Positions 8,801-17,124 of a DNA stretch of 29,260 nt are shown here, piece by piece. The notes under the pieces are model-generated. The model made no database searches. It worked only from the letters and a program-made list of their open reading frames with translations, and was not told the DNA's origin. This stretch comes from Ruminococcaceae bacterium UBA6434 (GTDB lineage Bacteria; Bacillota; Clostridia; Oscillospirales; Acutalibacteraceae). The stretch's first letter is position 1; each line of letters opens with the position of its first letter. A program made the position numbers and the translations under genes. The DNA lies in contig DJOQ01000032.1 of assembly GCA_002437245.1 (NCBI GenBank), positions 1 through 29,260 of the forward strand, given 5' to 3'.

Positions 8801-9353
8801 CCGCCTGTGCAAGTCTTTTAATCGCGTCGCCGCGTCTGTAACGGAAATGCGAAATTCCCGCCGCTTCCTCCAGCATATCGCGGCGCTCGCTTGCCTTGGG
8901 CGATACCATATCGGCGATTTTGCCCTGACCGACAATGGAGTAGCCGTCCCTGCCGAGACCCGTATCCATAAACAGCTCATTTACATCGCGAAGACGCGCG
9001 GATTCGCCGTTTACGAGATATTCGCTGTCGCCCGAACGGTAATAACGCCTCGTAACCGAAACCTCGTCGCTGTCTTTATTAAGCGAACGGTCGGTGTTGT
9101 CAAGGCGCAGCGTTACCTCCGCAAAGCCCTTTGCCTTGCGGACGTCCGTGCCCGAAAAAATAACGTCCTCCATTTTGGAGCCGCGAAGTGTTTTTGTGGA
9201 CTGCTCGCCGAGAACCCAGCGCACGGCGTCGGAGATGTTGCTCTTACCGCTTCCGTTGGGTCCTACTACGGCTGTAATGCCCTTATTAAATTCAAGTACC
9301 GTTTTGTCGGGGAAGGATTTAAACCCCTGCATTTCCAGTGCTTTTAAAATCAT
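5784..9353 (-). CDS. smc: Chromosome segregation ATPase SMC
   Basis: Structural maintenance of chromosomes protein, the core of the SMC-ScpAB condensin that organises and segregates DNA. The 1189-residue protein is full-length. Walker A is GPNGSGKSN at residues 31-39. A long coiled coil rich in Glu and Lys follows. The hinge is centred on residues about 505-665 (GYFGAVKAVM, ETALGAAVQHIVVDN, GGSMTGGS). The returning coil leads to the ABC signature LLSGGEKGLSA (from about 1089) and Walker B FCIFDEVEAALDD (about 1115-1127). AAAGGA precedes the ATG, 13 bases after the upstream radical SAM gene. The last codons (GLA-stop) lie inside the right arm of the tandem repeat, so the repeat probably defines the present C-terminus. 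Confidence 0.98.
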   Translation of the reverse strand: MILKALEMQGFKSFPDKTVLEFNKGITAVVGPNGSGKSNISDAVRWVLGEQSTKTLRGSKMEDVIFSGTDVRKAKGFAEVTLRLDNTDRSLNKDSDEVSVTRRYYRSGDSEYLVNGESARLRDVNELFMDTGLGRDGYSIVGQGKIADMVSPKASERRDMLEEAAGISHFRYRRGDAIKRLAQAEENLVRLRDILSELESRVGPLKAQSEKAQKFIVLAGERKNLEIGIWLNTIDKTGEKMRDQEHKIEIAEASHKEAQDELSKIGEMIDKAADGTRDINIKLEEIRNSASGFEEKLSDIDSQIKVAENSILHNNETIERINRDKASENETEQNIDAAVSEALERIKKAEEQIAALTAQMDELSKQEETYRLSSTEFSDKAAALSGEISALSVKLADCRVTAETANSSVEEIRSRISAIDGSMGSRKDDYEALLKRKNDAETALKETRDEIVSVKNAIDGYTLRFENRGKKADSVKLAIDEKQRELHKGQDRVRILEDLEKNMEGYFGAVKAVMKESGRGALRGIHGPVSQLITVKEKYSAAIETALGAAVQHIVVDNETDAKRAMGFLKERRAGRATFLPITAIKGRVLSEQGLDDQYGFVSIASDLVSYDNKYSEIIRWLLGRTAVAEDIDSAVAIAKKYSYRFRIVTLDGQVINAGGSMTGGSRVQNAGILSRGNEIDRLKNSLVSMQNELNGMLSDYKLLSEDASAAKAELEGAEGDLLRAKEEEIRREGELKLANDKLSSVSSGVKELLEEKETLEKRIESVNSGAEAARSQIGELKETLENKEKELESITGDSQTLQKDREETASKAAEIRLRIVALQKDVEANTDEVTRLKNRKTGHLDRLSELDGEIREIEEKNNELKALTEHLSNDAKALKASHGDAQNQINELISQRDELEKQANDLRLHERAKSEERERLSGDIARLEERKIAMRNEYDNLTSKLYDEYQLTRREAAALEIEIDDYSLAAKRLAELKSQIRALGSVNVSAIEEYKEVSERYEFLSGQINDVETSRAELNKMIDDLTGKMAEQFRDQFNRINACFGQTFIELFGGGKAELRLEDERDVLGSDIEIKVQPPGKNVQNINLLSGGEKGLSAIALLFAILKVTPAPFCIFDEVEAALDDVNVSRYAQYVRRMTKNTQFILITHRRGTMEEADVLYGVTMQEKGVSKLLELKTAEMAKKLGLA

Positions 9354-9366
9354 TCTTTAAATTCCT

Positions 9367-10368
9367 TTAAATATCTTCTTTTACCGCTATATCGTAATCG
9401 GATAAAAATTCGTTACCCTTTATTTTACACTTAAATCCGTCGTTTAGCAATGCTTTTTCATTTCTTTTATTCTGCCCTTTTGCCTTCCCGATGGATTTTT
9501 GGGGAACTTCTATGACATACGACGTATTTTTAGGCAGCTTTGACAGCTCGGAAATCATTTTATCAAGATAAATTTTGCCCTCGCAAAGCTCGCGGAATGC
9601 CGGATGGTATGCGCCCGCAATGTAGCCCTCGTCAACATTTCCGCCGCTGTGCAGACCGAGGCGGATTACCTTTATATTGTTTTCGCGGAACATCAAAAGC
9701 AGCTTTGCGCAAAGGCTCACCGCCTCATCCAAAGTTTCGGCTCTGTAACTGCCGTCGCGAAGGCAGTCTGCCAAGGGTGTGTTTTCAAGAACTATCGTCG
9801 GGTAAATTCTGACCGTGTCGGGCGAGAGGGCTGTCAGCTTTTCGGCGGTTGCAATACACTTTTCGTCGGTGTCGCCCATAAGCCCCGTCATCATCTGAAG
9901 TCCGAGTGAAAAACCGTAGCTTTTTATAAGGCGCGAGGCGTTTTCAACGTCCTTTGCCGTGTGGCCGCGGCGGTTTATTTTAAGCACGTCGTCGTCCATG
10001 CTCTGCGCGCCGAGCTCAATTGACGTCACGTGATATTTTTTTAATATCTCAAGTCTTTCGTCGTCAATGGCGTCGGGGCGTGTGGATATTCTTACGCCGC
10101 CGAAATATCCGCCGTCGATATACGGCTTTGCCGCCTTTAAAAGAGACACCATATAGTCTCTGTCAACCGCGGTAAACGAGCCGCCGAAAAACGCTATTTC
10201 CGAATTTTCCTTTGCCACTCCGCCGTTTTTTGCAATATCACAAGCCGCTGCCACGTCTTCCGGTGTCAGCGGCTTTACACTGCCTGAAATGGTTTTTTGA
10301 TTGCAAAAGCTGCACTGATGAGGGCAGCCTGCGTGCGGCACAAAAAGAGCCACGTTTACGTGTTTCAA
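9367..10368 (-). CDS. Radical SAM protein, Elp3-like, of the rnc-smc locus
   Basis: A 333-residue radical SAM enzyme. The 4Fe-4S ligands are C15, C19 and C22 in GCPHQCSFCNQ. Later motifs fit the Elp3-like/HemN-like subclass: EIAFFGGSFTAVDRDYM, GGVRISTRPDAID, SIELGAQSMDD, LGLQMMTGLMGDT and TVRIYPTIVLENTPLA. There is no GNAT acetyltransferase domain at the C-terminus, unlike full Elp3. Such short Elp3-related proteins are commonly found between rnc and smc in clostridia. Their substrate is not established as far as I know; an RNA-modification role is only an inference from Elp3. The start ATG overlaps the rnc stop in an ATGA junction. Confidence 0.9.
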   Translation of the reverse strand: MKHVNVALFVPHAGCPHQCSFCNQKTISGSVKPLTPEDVAAACDIAKNGGVAKENSEIAFFGGSFTAVDRDYMVSLLKAAKPYIDGGYFGGVRISTRPDAIDDERLEILKKYHVTSIELGAQSMDDDVLKINRRGHTAKDVENASRLIKSYGFSLGLQMMTGLMGDTDEKCIATAEKLTALSPDTVRIYPTIVLENTPLADCLRDGSYRAETLDEAVSLCAKLLLMFRENNIKVIRLGLHSGGNVDEGYIAGAYHPAFRELCEGKIYLDKMISELSKLPKNTSYVIEVPQKSIGKAKGQNKRNEKALLNDGFKCKIKGNEFLSDYDIAVKEDI

Positions 10369-11045
10369 ATTCCCATCAGCTCCAACGCTTCTTTTGCCGC
10401 CGCCTGCTCAGCCTTTTTCTTGCTGCTGCCGACGCCGGTTCCTATAACATTGCTGTTTAAATGCACCTCAACCTTAAAGTGCTTGTCATGGTCGGGGCCG
10501 CTCTCGCTGACGAGGACATATTTTAAGCTCTCGCCCTGATTTTTTTGAACGACCTCCTGAAGTATGGTCTTGTAATCTTTAAATGACGGCTTTGCCTCAA
10601 CATACGGCTCAACAAAGCGTAAAACGAACTTCTTTGCCTCGCCTATGCCGCCGTCGATATAAATTGCGGCAATTACCGCCTCAAACGCGTCCGACACAAC
10701 CGACGGTCTTGTTCTGCCGCCCGTCATCTCTTCGCCCTTGCCAAGCAGGAGTTTTTCGCCGAGGCCTATCTCCTTGGCATATTCAAAAAGCGACTTTTCG
10801 CATACGGCGTAAGAGCGCAGGCGCGTAAGCTCGCCCTCGGGAAAATTTCTGTGGTGCGAAAAAAGATATTCCGCCGTTATAAATCCGAGAACCGAGTCGC
10901 CCAAAAACTCAAGGCGCTCATTGTCGCCCGTCGTAAGGTGATTTTCATTTGCGTAGGACGAATGTGTAACAGCCCTTTTTAAGAGCGTTTCGTCCTTGAA
11001 TTTATACTGTAATTTTTCCTGTAATTCGTTAAGTCCGGTATCCAT
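10365..11045 (-). CDS. rnc: Ribonuclease III
   Basis: Double-strand-specific endoribonuclease that processes the rRNA precursor and structured mRNAs. At 226 residues the length is normal. The catalytic signature NERLEFLGDSVL lies at residues 42-53, giving acidic residues E43, E46 and D50. The second acidic pair, D119 and E122, is in SDAFEAVIAAIYIDGG. A C-terminal double-stranded RNA-binding domain spans about residues 153-226 and ends in the usual KKKAEQAAAKEALE helix. It lies 18 bases after trmFO and is coupled by a 4-base overlap to the radical SAM gene. Confidence 0.98.
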   Translation of the reverse strand: MDTGLNELQEKLQYKFKDETLLKRAVTHSSYANENHLTTGDNERLEFLGDSVLGFITAEYLFSHHRNFPEGELTRLRSYAVCEKSLFEYAKEIGLGEKLLLGKGEEMTGGRTRPSVVSDAFEAVIAAIYIDGGIGEAKKFVLRFVEPYVEAKPSFKDYKTILQEVVQKNQGESLKYVLVSESGPDHDKHFKVEVHLNSNVIGTGVGSSKKKAEQAAAKEALELMGI

Positions 11046-11063
11046 TTCAATGTCCTTTCATTC

Positions 11064-12374
11064 TCACAGTCCGAGACTTTTAAGATATTCTTCGAGGTCC
11101 TTCATTCCTCTTTCGGCAATAGCCGTGTAGCGCTCGCTCTTGTCCCTTATCTTTTCGGGGAGCGGCGGAAGAATTCCGAAATTTGCCCCCATAGGCTGAA
11201 AATTCGTCACGGTTTCATCGCTTATATATCTTGCGAGTGCGCCGATAACGGTGGTGCGCGGAAGCAGAAGCGGCTCTTTGCCGGACAGAAATCTCGCGGC
11301 GTTTATACCTGCCATAATTCCGGATGAAGCCGATTCCATATACCCCTCGACTCCGGTTATCTGCCCGGCAAAAAATATTTTTGCGTCGGAGCGCAGAGAA
11401 TACGAGGAGTTTAAAAGCCGCGGTGAATTTATAAAAGTGTTTCTGTGCATAACTCCGTAGCGGAGAAATTCCGCATCGTGAAGCGCCGGAAACATGGAAA
11501 AAACTCTTTTCTGCTCGCCGAATTTGAGATTTGTCTGAAATCCGACGAGGTTATACATTGTGCCGTCGCTGTTTTCACGGCGAAGCTGAAGATTTGCCCA
11601 CGGTCTGTGACCCGTTCTCGGGTCGCGAAGCCCCACGGGCTTTAAAGGTCCGAAGCGCATGGTATCTTTTCCGCGTGACGCGAGCACCTCAATGGGCATA
11701 CAGCCCTCATACACATCGTGCCGCTTATCAAAAGAGTGTATTTCGGCGCTCTCGGCATTTATAATTGCCTCGTAAAACGCCTCGTACTGCTCTTTATTCA
11801 TGGGGCAGTTAATATAATCGTCACTGCCGCCGCGGTCATATCTCGACTGTGTAAAGGCAAAATCCATATCGACGCTGTCCGCCGAAACTATCGGCGCCGC
11901 CGCGTCGTAGAATGATAATCCGTCGCCGCAGAGAGTGTGTATGGTCTCTGCCAGCGCGTCGCTCGCAAGCGGTCCTGCCGCGACAACCGTTACGTCGGCG
12001 TCGGGCAAAACGGAGACTTCTTCGTTTATGACCGTTATATTCTTATCGCTTTTTATATTTTCCGTTATAAGCGCCGAAAATTCGTCTCTGTCAACCGAAA
12101 GTGCGCCACCTGCCGGAACACGCGTCTTTTTGGCAGCCGCAACGCAAACGGACGAGAGTCTCTCCATTTCGGCCTTTAAAAGACCTGCCGCGGAGTTTAA
12201 TCTCTCCGCCTTCAGGGAATTTGAGCATACAAGCTCGGCGAAATTTTCGCTTTTGTGTGCCGGAGAAAATTTCTTCGGCTTCATTTCATAGAGATATGTG
12301 GGTATGCCCGCCCTTGACAGCTGCTTTGCCGCCTCACATCCGGCGAGACCCGCACCGATTACCGCTGCTTTCAT
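11064..12374 (-). CDS. trmFO: TrmFO, folate-dependent tRNA (uracil-54-C5)-methyltransferase
   Basis: Flavoprotein that makes ribothymidine at position 54 of the tRNA T-loop, using 5,10-methylenetetrahydrofolate as carbon donor and FADH2 as reductant. The FAD-binding GAGLAG is at residues 7-12 and the family opening continues YLYEMKPKKFSPAH. C50 in NFAELVCSNSLK matches the known catalytic cysteine region, and a second conserved cysteine is in YEGCMPIEVLA. The C-terminal QITGVEGYMESASSG motif is present. Length 436 is typical. The start overlaps the topA stop by one base. The dprA-topA-trmFO order is conserved in Firmicutes. Confidence 0.97.
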   Translation of the reverse strand: MKAAVIGAGLAGCEAAKQLSRAGIPTYLYEMKPKKFSPAHKSENFAELVCSNSLKAERLNSAAGLLKAEMERLSSVCVAAAKKTRVPAGGALSVDRDEFSALITENIKSDKNITVINEEVSVLPDADVTVVAAGPLASDALAETIHTLCGDGLSFYDAAAPIVSADSVDMDFAFTQSRYDRGGSDDYINCPMNKEQYEAFYEAIINAESAEIHSFDKRHDVYEGCMPIEVLASRGKDTMRFGPLKPVGLRDPRTGHRPWANLQLRRENSDGTMYNLVGFQTNLKFGEQKRVFSMFPALHDAEFLRYGVMHRNTFINSPRLLNSSYSLRSDAKIFFAGQITGVEGYMESASSGIMAGINAARFLSGKEPLLLPRTTVIGALARYISDETVTNFQPMGANFGILPPLPEKIRDKSERYTAIAERGMKDLEEYLKSLGL

Positions 12375-14506
12375 CAGTCTTCCTCTTGGGCTTTTGCGCT
12401 TCTCTTTTTGCGCTCCGCCTTTTTCTCAAAACCGCAGTTTTCGTCAAGGCAAGCTAAGATTCCGCCTTTTTTCTTAAAGAGCGATTTGCCGCACTTGGGG
12501 CATTTTTCGTCCGTCGGCTTATCCCATGTCATAAAGTTGCAGTTCGGATAGTTTTCGCACCCGAAAAACGTATAACCCTTTTTGCTCTTTTTCTGAATTA
12601 CCTTGCCGCCGCATATGGGGCAGGTCGCCGTTGTCTCTATTACATACGGCTTTGTGTTTTTGCACTCCGGATAGCCGGGGCAGGCGAGGAATTTGCCGAA
12701 TCTGCCGGTTTTTATAACCATCATTCTGCCGCACTTTTCGCACGGAATATTCGTCTCGTCCTCTTTGAGCTTAATCTTTACGCCCTCCATATCGGCTTTT
12801 GCTTTTTCAAGTGTCTTGTCAAAGCCGTCGTAGAAGGTATGGAGCATTGCGATATAGTCTATCTCGTGATGCTCGACTTTATCGAGGTCGCTCTCCATAG
12901 ACGCCGTAAATTTTACGTTTACTATATTGGGGAAATGCTCTTTTAAAAGCTTGACTACCGCTTCGCCCAGCTCCGTGGGTTTAAGCTGCTTCTGCTCGCG
13001 GACAACATATTCGCGCGAGGTTATGGTAGATACTATCGAGGCATAGGTACTGGGTCTTCCGACGCCCGTTTCCTCAAGCATCTTAATAAGCGAACCCTCG
13101 GTGTAGCGTGCAGGCGGCTGCGTGAAGTGCTGATTTCCGAGCATTTCCTTGAGTTTTAATGCGTCGCCGGCTTTGATTTCGGGAAGCTTGCCCTCGTCCT
13201 CATCCTCGTCTGTTGCGGCCTCGTAAAGGCAGGTGTATCCGTCAAAACGAACCGTGTAGCCGCTCGCATTGAATGTGCAGTATCTGTCGGTATTTTTGTC
13301 GCACTCGCCCACGGCTTTTATCTCTATCCTTACCGTATCCTGTATGCAGTTTGACATAAGGCTCGCCATAAAGCGCTTCCAAATAAGGCTGTAAAGCTTA
13401 AACTGCTCGGGGGTAAGGCTCTTTTTGGCGATTTCGGGCGTGATTGCCGGAACGGTGGGGCGAATTGCCTCGTGGCCGTCCTGCGCGCTCGCCTTTGTCT
13501 TGTAATAACGCGGCTTTTCGGGTAAATACTGCTTACCGTAATTCTCCTCGATAAAGGCGTTGCCCTCTTGCCTTGCCTCCTCCGATATACGGAGCGAGTC
13601 TGTTCTCATATATGTTATAAGACCGGTTGCGCCGAAGCCCTCAACCTCCATACCTTCATACAACTCCTGCGCTATTTTCATAGTGCGTTTTGCCTGAAAT
13701 CCGAGTTTTCTTGAGGCGTCCTGCTGCATTGTGGACGTTGTAAAGGGCGGTGCCGGCGAACGCTTACGGGTTCCCTTTTTAACCGACAGCGCGGAATACT
13801 CCGCATTTTCGAGCCTTGAGAGAATCTTATCGGCGTCCTCCTTGTTTGTGAGCTTTATTTTGCCCGTTTCGTCGCCCGAAAACGTCGCCTTAAAAGCCTT
13901 TTTGGAGGGCGGCGCGGTAAATTTCGCGTCGAGCGACCAATATTCTTCGGGAACGAATTTGCGAATTTCCTCTTCGCGGTCAACAACGAGCCTTACGGCG
14001 ACGGACTGAACTCTGCCTGCCGAAAGTCCGCGGTGTATCTTTTGCGATACAAACGGACTGAGCTTATAGCCGACGAGTCTGTCGAGAATTCTTCTCGCCT
14101 GCTGCGCGTCAACAAGGTCCATATCTATTTTTTCGGGATGCGCTATGCCCTTTTTGACCGCATTTTCGTTAATCTCGTTGAATTTAACTCTGTTTTTTTG
14201 GTCAAGCGGCAGCCCGAGTACCGTGGCAAGATGCCATGAAATCGCTTCTCCCTCACGGTCGGGGTCGGTCGCAAGCAGAACTTCATCGGAATTTTCCGCT
14301 TTTTCTTTAAGCTCCTTTACGAGCTTTTCCTTGCCCTTGACTATGGCGTACTTCGGCGCAAAATCGTTTTTGATGTCTACCGAGAGCTTTGCCGCCGGCA
14401 AATCTCTGATATGCCCTACGGATGCGGTTACATCGTAACTTTTGCCGAGATATTTTTTTATCATTGTCGCCTTGTGCGGCGACTCCACTATAACAAGCTT
14501 TGACAT
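12374..14506 (-). CDS. topA: DNA topoisomerase I (type IA)
   Basis: Relaxes negative supercoils by passing strands through a single-strand break held by a tyrosine. With the start used here the protein has 710 residues. The Toprim domain shows VESPHKA (E8) and DPDREGE (81-87). The active-site Tyr299 lies in GLITYMRTDS. Three C-terminal four-cysteine zinc modules follow: CEKCGRMMV...CPGYPEC, CPICGGKV...CENYPNC, and CPKCGKSL...CLDENC. A longer in-frame ATG at 14596 adds 30 non-family residues. The ATG at 14504-14506 is preferred because AGGAG lies 7 bases upstream and MSKLVIVESP is the usual opening. It lies 34 bases after dprA. Confidence 0.97.
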   Translation of the reverse strand: MSKLVIVESPHKATMIKKYLGKSYDVTASVGHIRDLPAAKLSVDIKNDFAPKYAIVKGKEKLVKELKEKAENSDEVLLATDPDREGEAISWHLATVLGLPLDQKNRVKFNEINENAVKKGIAHPEKIDMDLVDAQQARRILDRLVGYKLSPFVSQKIHRGLSAGRVQSVAVRLVVDREEEIRKFVPEEYWSLDAKFTAPPSKKAFKATFSGDETGKIKLTNKEDADKILSRLENAEYSALSVKKGTRKRSPAPPFTTSTMQQDASRKLGFQAKRTMKIAQELYEGMEVEGFGATGLITYMRTDSLRISEEARQEGNAFIEENYGKQYLPEKPRYYKTKASAQDGHEAIRPTVPAITPEIAKKSLTPEQFKLYSLIWKRFMASLMSNCIQDTVRIEIKAVGECDKNTDRYCTFNASGYTVRFDGYTCLYEAATDEDEDEGKLPEIKAGDALKLKEMLGNQHFTQPPARYTEGSLIKMLEETGVGRPSTYASIVSTITSREYVVREQKQLKPTELGEAVVKLLKEHFPNIVNVKFTASMESDLDKVEHHEIDYIAMLHTFYDGFDKTLEKAKADMEGVKIKLKEDETNIPCEKCGRMMVIKTGRFGKFLACPGYPECKNTKPYVIETTATCPICGGKVIQKKSKKGYTFFGCENYPNCNFMTWDKPTDEKCPKCGKSLFKKKGGILACLDENCGFEKKAERKKRSAKAQEED

Positions 14507-14540
14507 AAACAAACTCCTGTTTTTTAATAATAACGGCTTT

Positions 14541-15782
14541 TCAGACCTTGTAGTAATGCTTGCCCTCCGAGAGAGCCGCAAGTGAATAAAGCTCAAGCTC
14601 GGTAAGGGAGGATAGCGCGTCCGCCGAAGAGAGCCCTGCCTCTTCGCTCAAATCATCAATATGCCGCGGTTCGTTTTTTAAGACCGAATACAGCTTTTTT
14701 GCGTTTTCCGAGAGAGAGTCCGGCAGATTTTTCGGTTTTTGCTCTTCTGCCCTATCCGGCTTTTTTACCGGCTCTTTTTCTTGCTCCGGCTTTGCAAATT
14801 TCCGACGCCTTACGGTATACTCATTCCCGTGGGAGTCGGCGCTTTGCGTCGCCGCATTTTTCAAAGCCTCGCCGAGCGGTTTATCCGCTCCGCTTAAATC
14901 TATCTTATCTGGGTAAGTATAATAATATTCTTCCAAAACGTCAAGTGCCGTAAATACGGGTTTTGCCCCGTCGTGTATCAGACGATTGGTTCCCGTGAAC
15001 GCCGAGGTTATGACTTCGCCCGGAACGGCAAACACGTCTCTGCCCTCCGAGAGAGCCAGCCTTGCCGTTATAAGCGAGCCGCTCCTCTCGCCTGCCTCAA
15101 CCACTATCGTGCCGAGGCTCATCCCCGAAATTATTCGGTTTCTCATCGGGAAGGTGGTTCTCGACGCCGGAGTAAACGGAAAATACTCGGTAATAACCGC
15201 GCCGTTTTTTGATATTTCACGCCTTAGAGCGGCATTGTCGCGCAGATAGTCGGTGCCGAGACCGCAGCCTAAAACGGCTATTGTTTTTCCGCTCTCCATA
15301 GCTCCCGCGTGCGCCGCGCTGTCCACGCCGAGCGCACCGCCCGAAACTATTACGGTTCCTGCCCTTGCAAGCTTTGACGACAGCAGCCTCGTGACGCGCA
15401 TACTGTAATTTGACGCTTTTCTTGTGCCGACCACCGAGAGCATAACCTCGTCATTTAAAACTCTCTCGTCGCCCCACACAAAAAGCACGGACGGCGGAGA
15501 CTGAATATTTCTCAGCCTTTTGGGATAAAATTCGCTGTCGGGCGTTATTATACGCCAGCCATTTTCGGTACACACGCGCAAGGTCTCGCCGAATTGCGAC
15601 GGGCTGAAAAGCGACAGCTTGTTTATCTGCGACGCCGTAAGTATGCCCGAAAGCCGCCACTCACGGCTGCCCTTTTCATAGAGCATACGCGCGTTTCCGA
15701 AATAATTTATTATATCCGCAGTTTTGGCACCCGCTCCGAGAGTCCTTGCGAGCCAGAGCCAGTAAATACTCTCATCGTTCAT
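14541..15782 (-). CDS. dprA: DNA-processing protein DprA
   Basis: DprA binds incoming single-stranded DNA during natural transformation and loads RecA. The 413-residue protein has an N-terminal helical region (LARTLGAGAKTADIINYFG), a Rossmann-like core with the signatures VVGTRKASNYS, IVSGGALGVDSAAHAGAM, GCGLGTDY, FPMRNRIISGMS and VVEAGERSGSLITA, then a Lys/Glu/Pro linker and a C-terminal winged-helix domain (about residues 350-413). A GTG at 15797 would add five residues. The ATG at 15780-15782 is preferred because it forms an ATGA overlap with the upstream methyltransferase stop. Presence of dprA alone does not prove competence. Confidence 0.95.
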   Translation of the reverse strand: MNDESIYWLWLARTLGAGAKTADIINYFGNARMLYEKGSREWRLSGILTASQINKLSLFSPSQFGETLRVCTENGWRIITPDSEFYPKRLRNIQSPPSVLFVWGDERVLNDEVMLSVVGTRKASNYSMRVTRLLSSKLARAGTVIVSGGALGVDSAAHAGAMESGKTIAVLGCGLGTDYLRDNAALRREISKNGAVITEYFPFTPASRTTFPMRNRIISGMSLGTIVVEAGERSGSLITARLALSEGRDVFAVPGEVITSAFTGTNRLIHDGAKPVFTALDVLEEYYYTYPDKIDLSGADKPLGEALKNAATQSADSHGNEYTVRRRKFAKPEQEKEPVKKPDRAEEQKPKNLPDSLSENAKKLYSVLKNEPRHIDDLSEEAGLSSADALSSLTELELYSLAALSEGKHYYKV

Positions 15783-16555
15783 TTCATCATTTCCCACATT
15801 GTTATCGCAGCGGCAGCGAAGGCGTTAAGCGACTCCGCCTTGCCGCCCATTGGTATTGTTATAAGTTCGTCGGAAAAATCCTTTACTTCGCTTGATACGC
15901 CGTTTCCCTCGTTGCCTATCACGGTTACCGCTCCGCGTGAAAAATCCACGCCGGTAATATCCTCCGAGGAGTTTCCCGGTACCGTCGAAAAAATCTTCAG
16001 GCCGTTTTTTCTCGCCTCGGTCAATATCGGCAAAAGCGACGGCGAGCTTATGACCGGAAGCCTCAGAAGAGAGCCCATTGACGCCCTGAGAGCCTTCGGA
16101 TTATATATATCGCAGCCTCCGCCGACTATAAGCGCGTCAACGCCGAGCGCCTCCGCGGTACGTGATATAGCTCCGAGATTGTCGGGATTTTGGATACCGT
16201 CGAGAGCTATGTATTTTTTTGGCGGAATCGGAGCTTCTTCCGATTTTCCTTTCATCTTTACCGTGCAAAACACACCCTGCGTATTGACCGTGTCCGAGAG
16301 CTTTTGTGCCACCTCGTCCGTAACTTCAAAATCGGCAAGGCTGTTTTCGATAAGCGTTTTCACTTTTTCGCCGTAACGTAAAAGCGCCGACCCCGTATAA
16401 AAAAGCTCCTGCACCTTGCAGCCGCTCTCAAAGGCGTCAAAGCAAAGCCTTGCCCCCTCAAGGGTGAAAAGCCCGGCGGTATTGCGTGCCCTCGCGCTGT
16501 CGCGCAGCTTTGCGAAGGCTTTGACTTTTTCGTTGTTTCTGCTCGTAATACGCAT
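15779..16555 (-). CDS. SpoU/TrmH-family RNA 2'-O-ribose methyltransferase
   Basis: A SAM-dependent methyltransferase of the SPOUT class, predicted to methylate ribose 2'-OH in rRNA or tRNA; the target nucleotide cannot be read from sequence. The 258-residue protein has an N-terminal substrate-binding domain (FTLEGARLCFDAF, about 30-42) and the three SpoU motifs: DGIQNPDNLGAISRTAEALG, VIGNEGNGVSSEV and ITIPMGGKAESLNAFAAAAI. These last two form the knotted SAM-binding site. A longer frame starts at 16642. The ATG at 16553-16555 is preferred because GGGAG lies 8 bases upstream and MRITSRNNEKVK is the typical opening. It heads the dprA-topA block and follows the rplT terminator. Confidence 0.93.
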   Translation of the reverse strand: MRITSRNNEKVKAFAKLRDSARARNTAGLFTLEGARLCFDAFESGCKVQELFYTGSALLRYGEKVKTLIENSLADFEVTDEVAQKLSDTVNTQGVFCTVKMKGKSEEAPIPPKKYIALDGIQNPDNLGAISRTAEALGVDALIVGGGCDIYNPKALRASMGSLLRLPVISSPSLLPILTEARKNGLKIFSTVPGNSSEDITGVDFSRGAVTVIGNEGNGVSSEVKDFSDELITIPMGGKAESLNAFAAAAITMWEMMK

Positions 16556-16587
16556 AAAGCTCTCCCATACCGAAAATAGGTTTTTCC

Positions 16588-16628
16588 TTATATTACGTGC
16601 CTTTACAGCAGAAATGCCCGTAATATAA
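16588..16628. repeat. 10-bp perfect inverted repeat upstream of the SpoU gene
   Basis: TTATATTACG (16588-16597) and CGTAATATAA (16619-16628) are perfectly complementary and separated by 21 bases. The repeat lies 33 bases before the methyltransferase start codon and after the rplT terminator, so it is in the leader or promoter zone of that operon. It could be an operator or an RNA hairpin. No T-run follows on either strand, so it is not a terminator. Confidence 0.6.
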
Positions 16629-16670
16629 AGCAAAACACGCACGCTCTGCCTTTATTCCGACAGAGTTTTT

Positions 16671-16708
16671 AAAAGGAAAAACACGCCTGAGGGAAACTCT
16701 CAGGCGTG
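16671..16708 (-). terminator. Intrinsic terminator after rplT
   Basis: On the minus strand CACGCCTGAG, a 7-base loop, and CTCAGGCGTG form a perfect 10-bp GC-rich stem (16682-16708), followed by TTTTTCCTTTT. It sits 9 bases beyond the rplT stop and closes the infC-rpmI-rplT operon. Confidence 0.92.
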
Positions 16709-16716
16709 GCAATAAC

Positions 16717-17073
16717 TTATTTAAGCGCTTCTTTAGCTTTTTCGGTAAGCGTGGTGAACGCTGCCGGATCCGATATAGCTATCTCGGAAAGCATCTTGCG
16801 GTTTAAGTCGATACCCGCTTTTTTAAGACCGTTTATGAAGGTTGAATAATTCATACCGTTCATCTTGCAGGCTGCCGAGATTCTTGTTATCCAGAGCTGT
16901 CTGAAATCTCTCTTCTTCTGCTTTCTTCCGATGTAAGCGTACTGACCGGACTTCATAACGGCTTCTTTAGCGGTCTTGAAAAGTCTGCTCTTTGAGCCGT
17001 AGTATCCTTTAGCAAGCTTTAATGTTTTATTTCTTCTTTTGCGAGTCATCATCGCACCTTTAACACGTGCCAT
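16717..17073 (-). CDS. rplT: 50S ribosomal protein L20
   Basis: A 118-residue 23S rRNA-binding protein needed early in 50S assembly. It carries the highly basic N-terminal extension (MARVKGAMMTRKRRNKTLKL) and the family core YGSKSRLFKTAKEAVMKS, YIGRKQKKRDFRQLWI and RISAACKMNGMNYS. In Firmicutes and Proteobacteria L20 also represses its own operon by binding the mRNA, which fits the attenuator in the infC leader here. GGAGG lies 10 bases before the ATG, 51 bases after rpmI. Confidence 0.98.
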   Translation of the reverse strand: MARVKGAMMTRKRRNKTLKLAKGYYGSKSRLFKTAKEAVMKSGQYAYIGRKQKKRDFRQLWITRISAACKMNGMNYSTFINGLKKAGIDLNRKMLSEIAISDPAAFTTLTEKAKEALK

Positions 17074-17124
17074 TAGTTAGTTACCTCCGAATGTTTAAGT
17101 ATGGCGGTATATAAACCGCTCCGA

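Noticed and set aside
12374..14596. Longer topA start at 14596
   Set aside because: The extra 30 residues are not TopoI-like, whereas the ATG at 14506 has AGGAG at proper spacing and the conserved opening.
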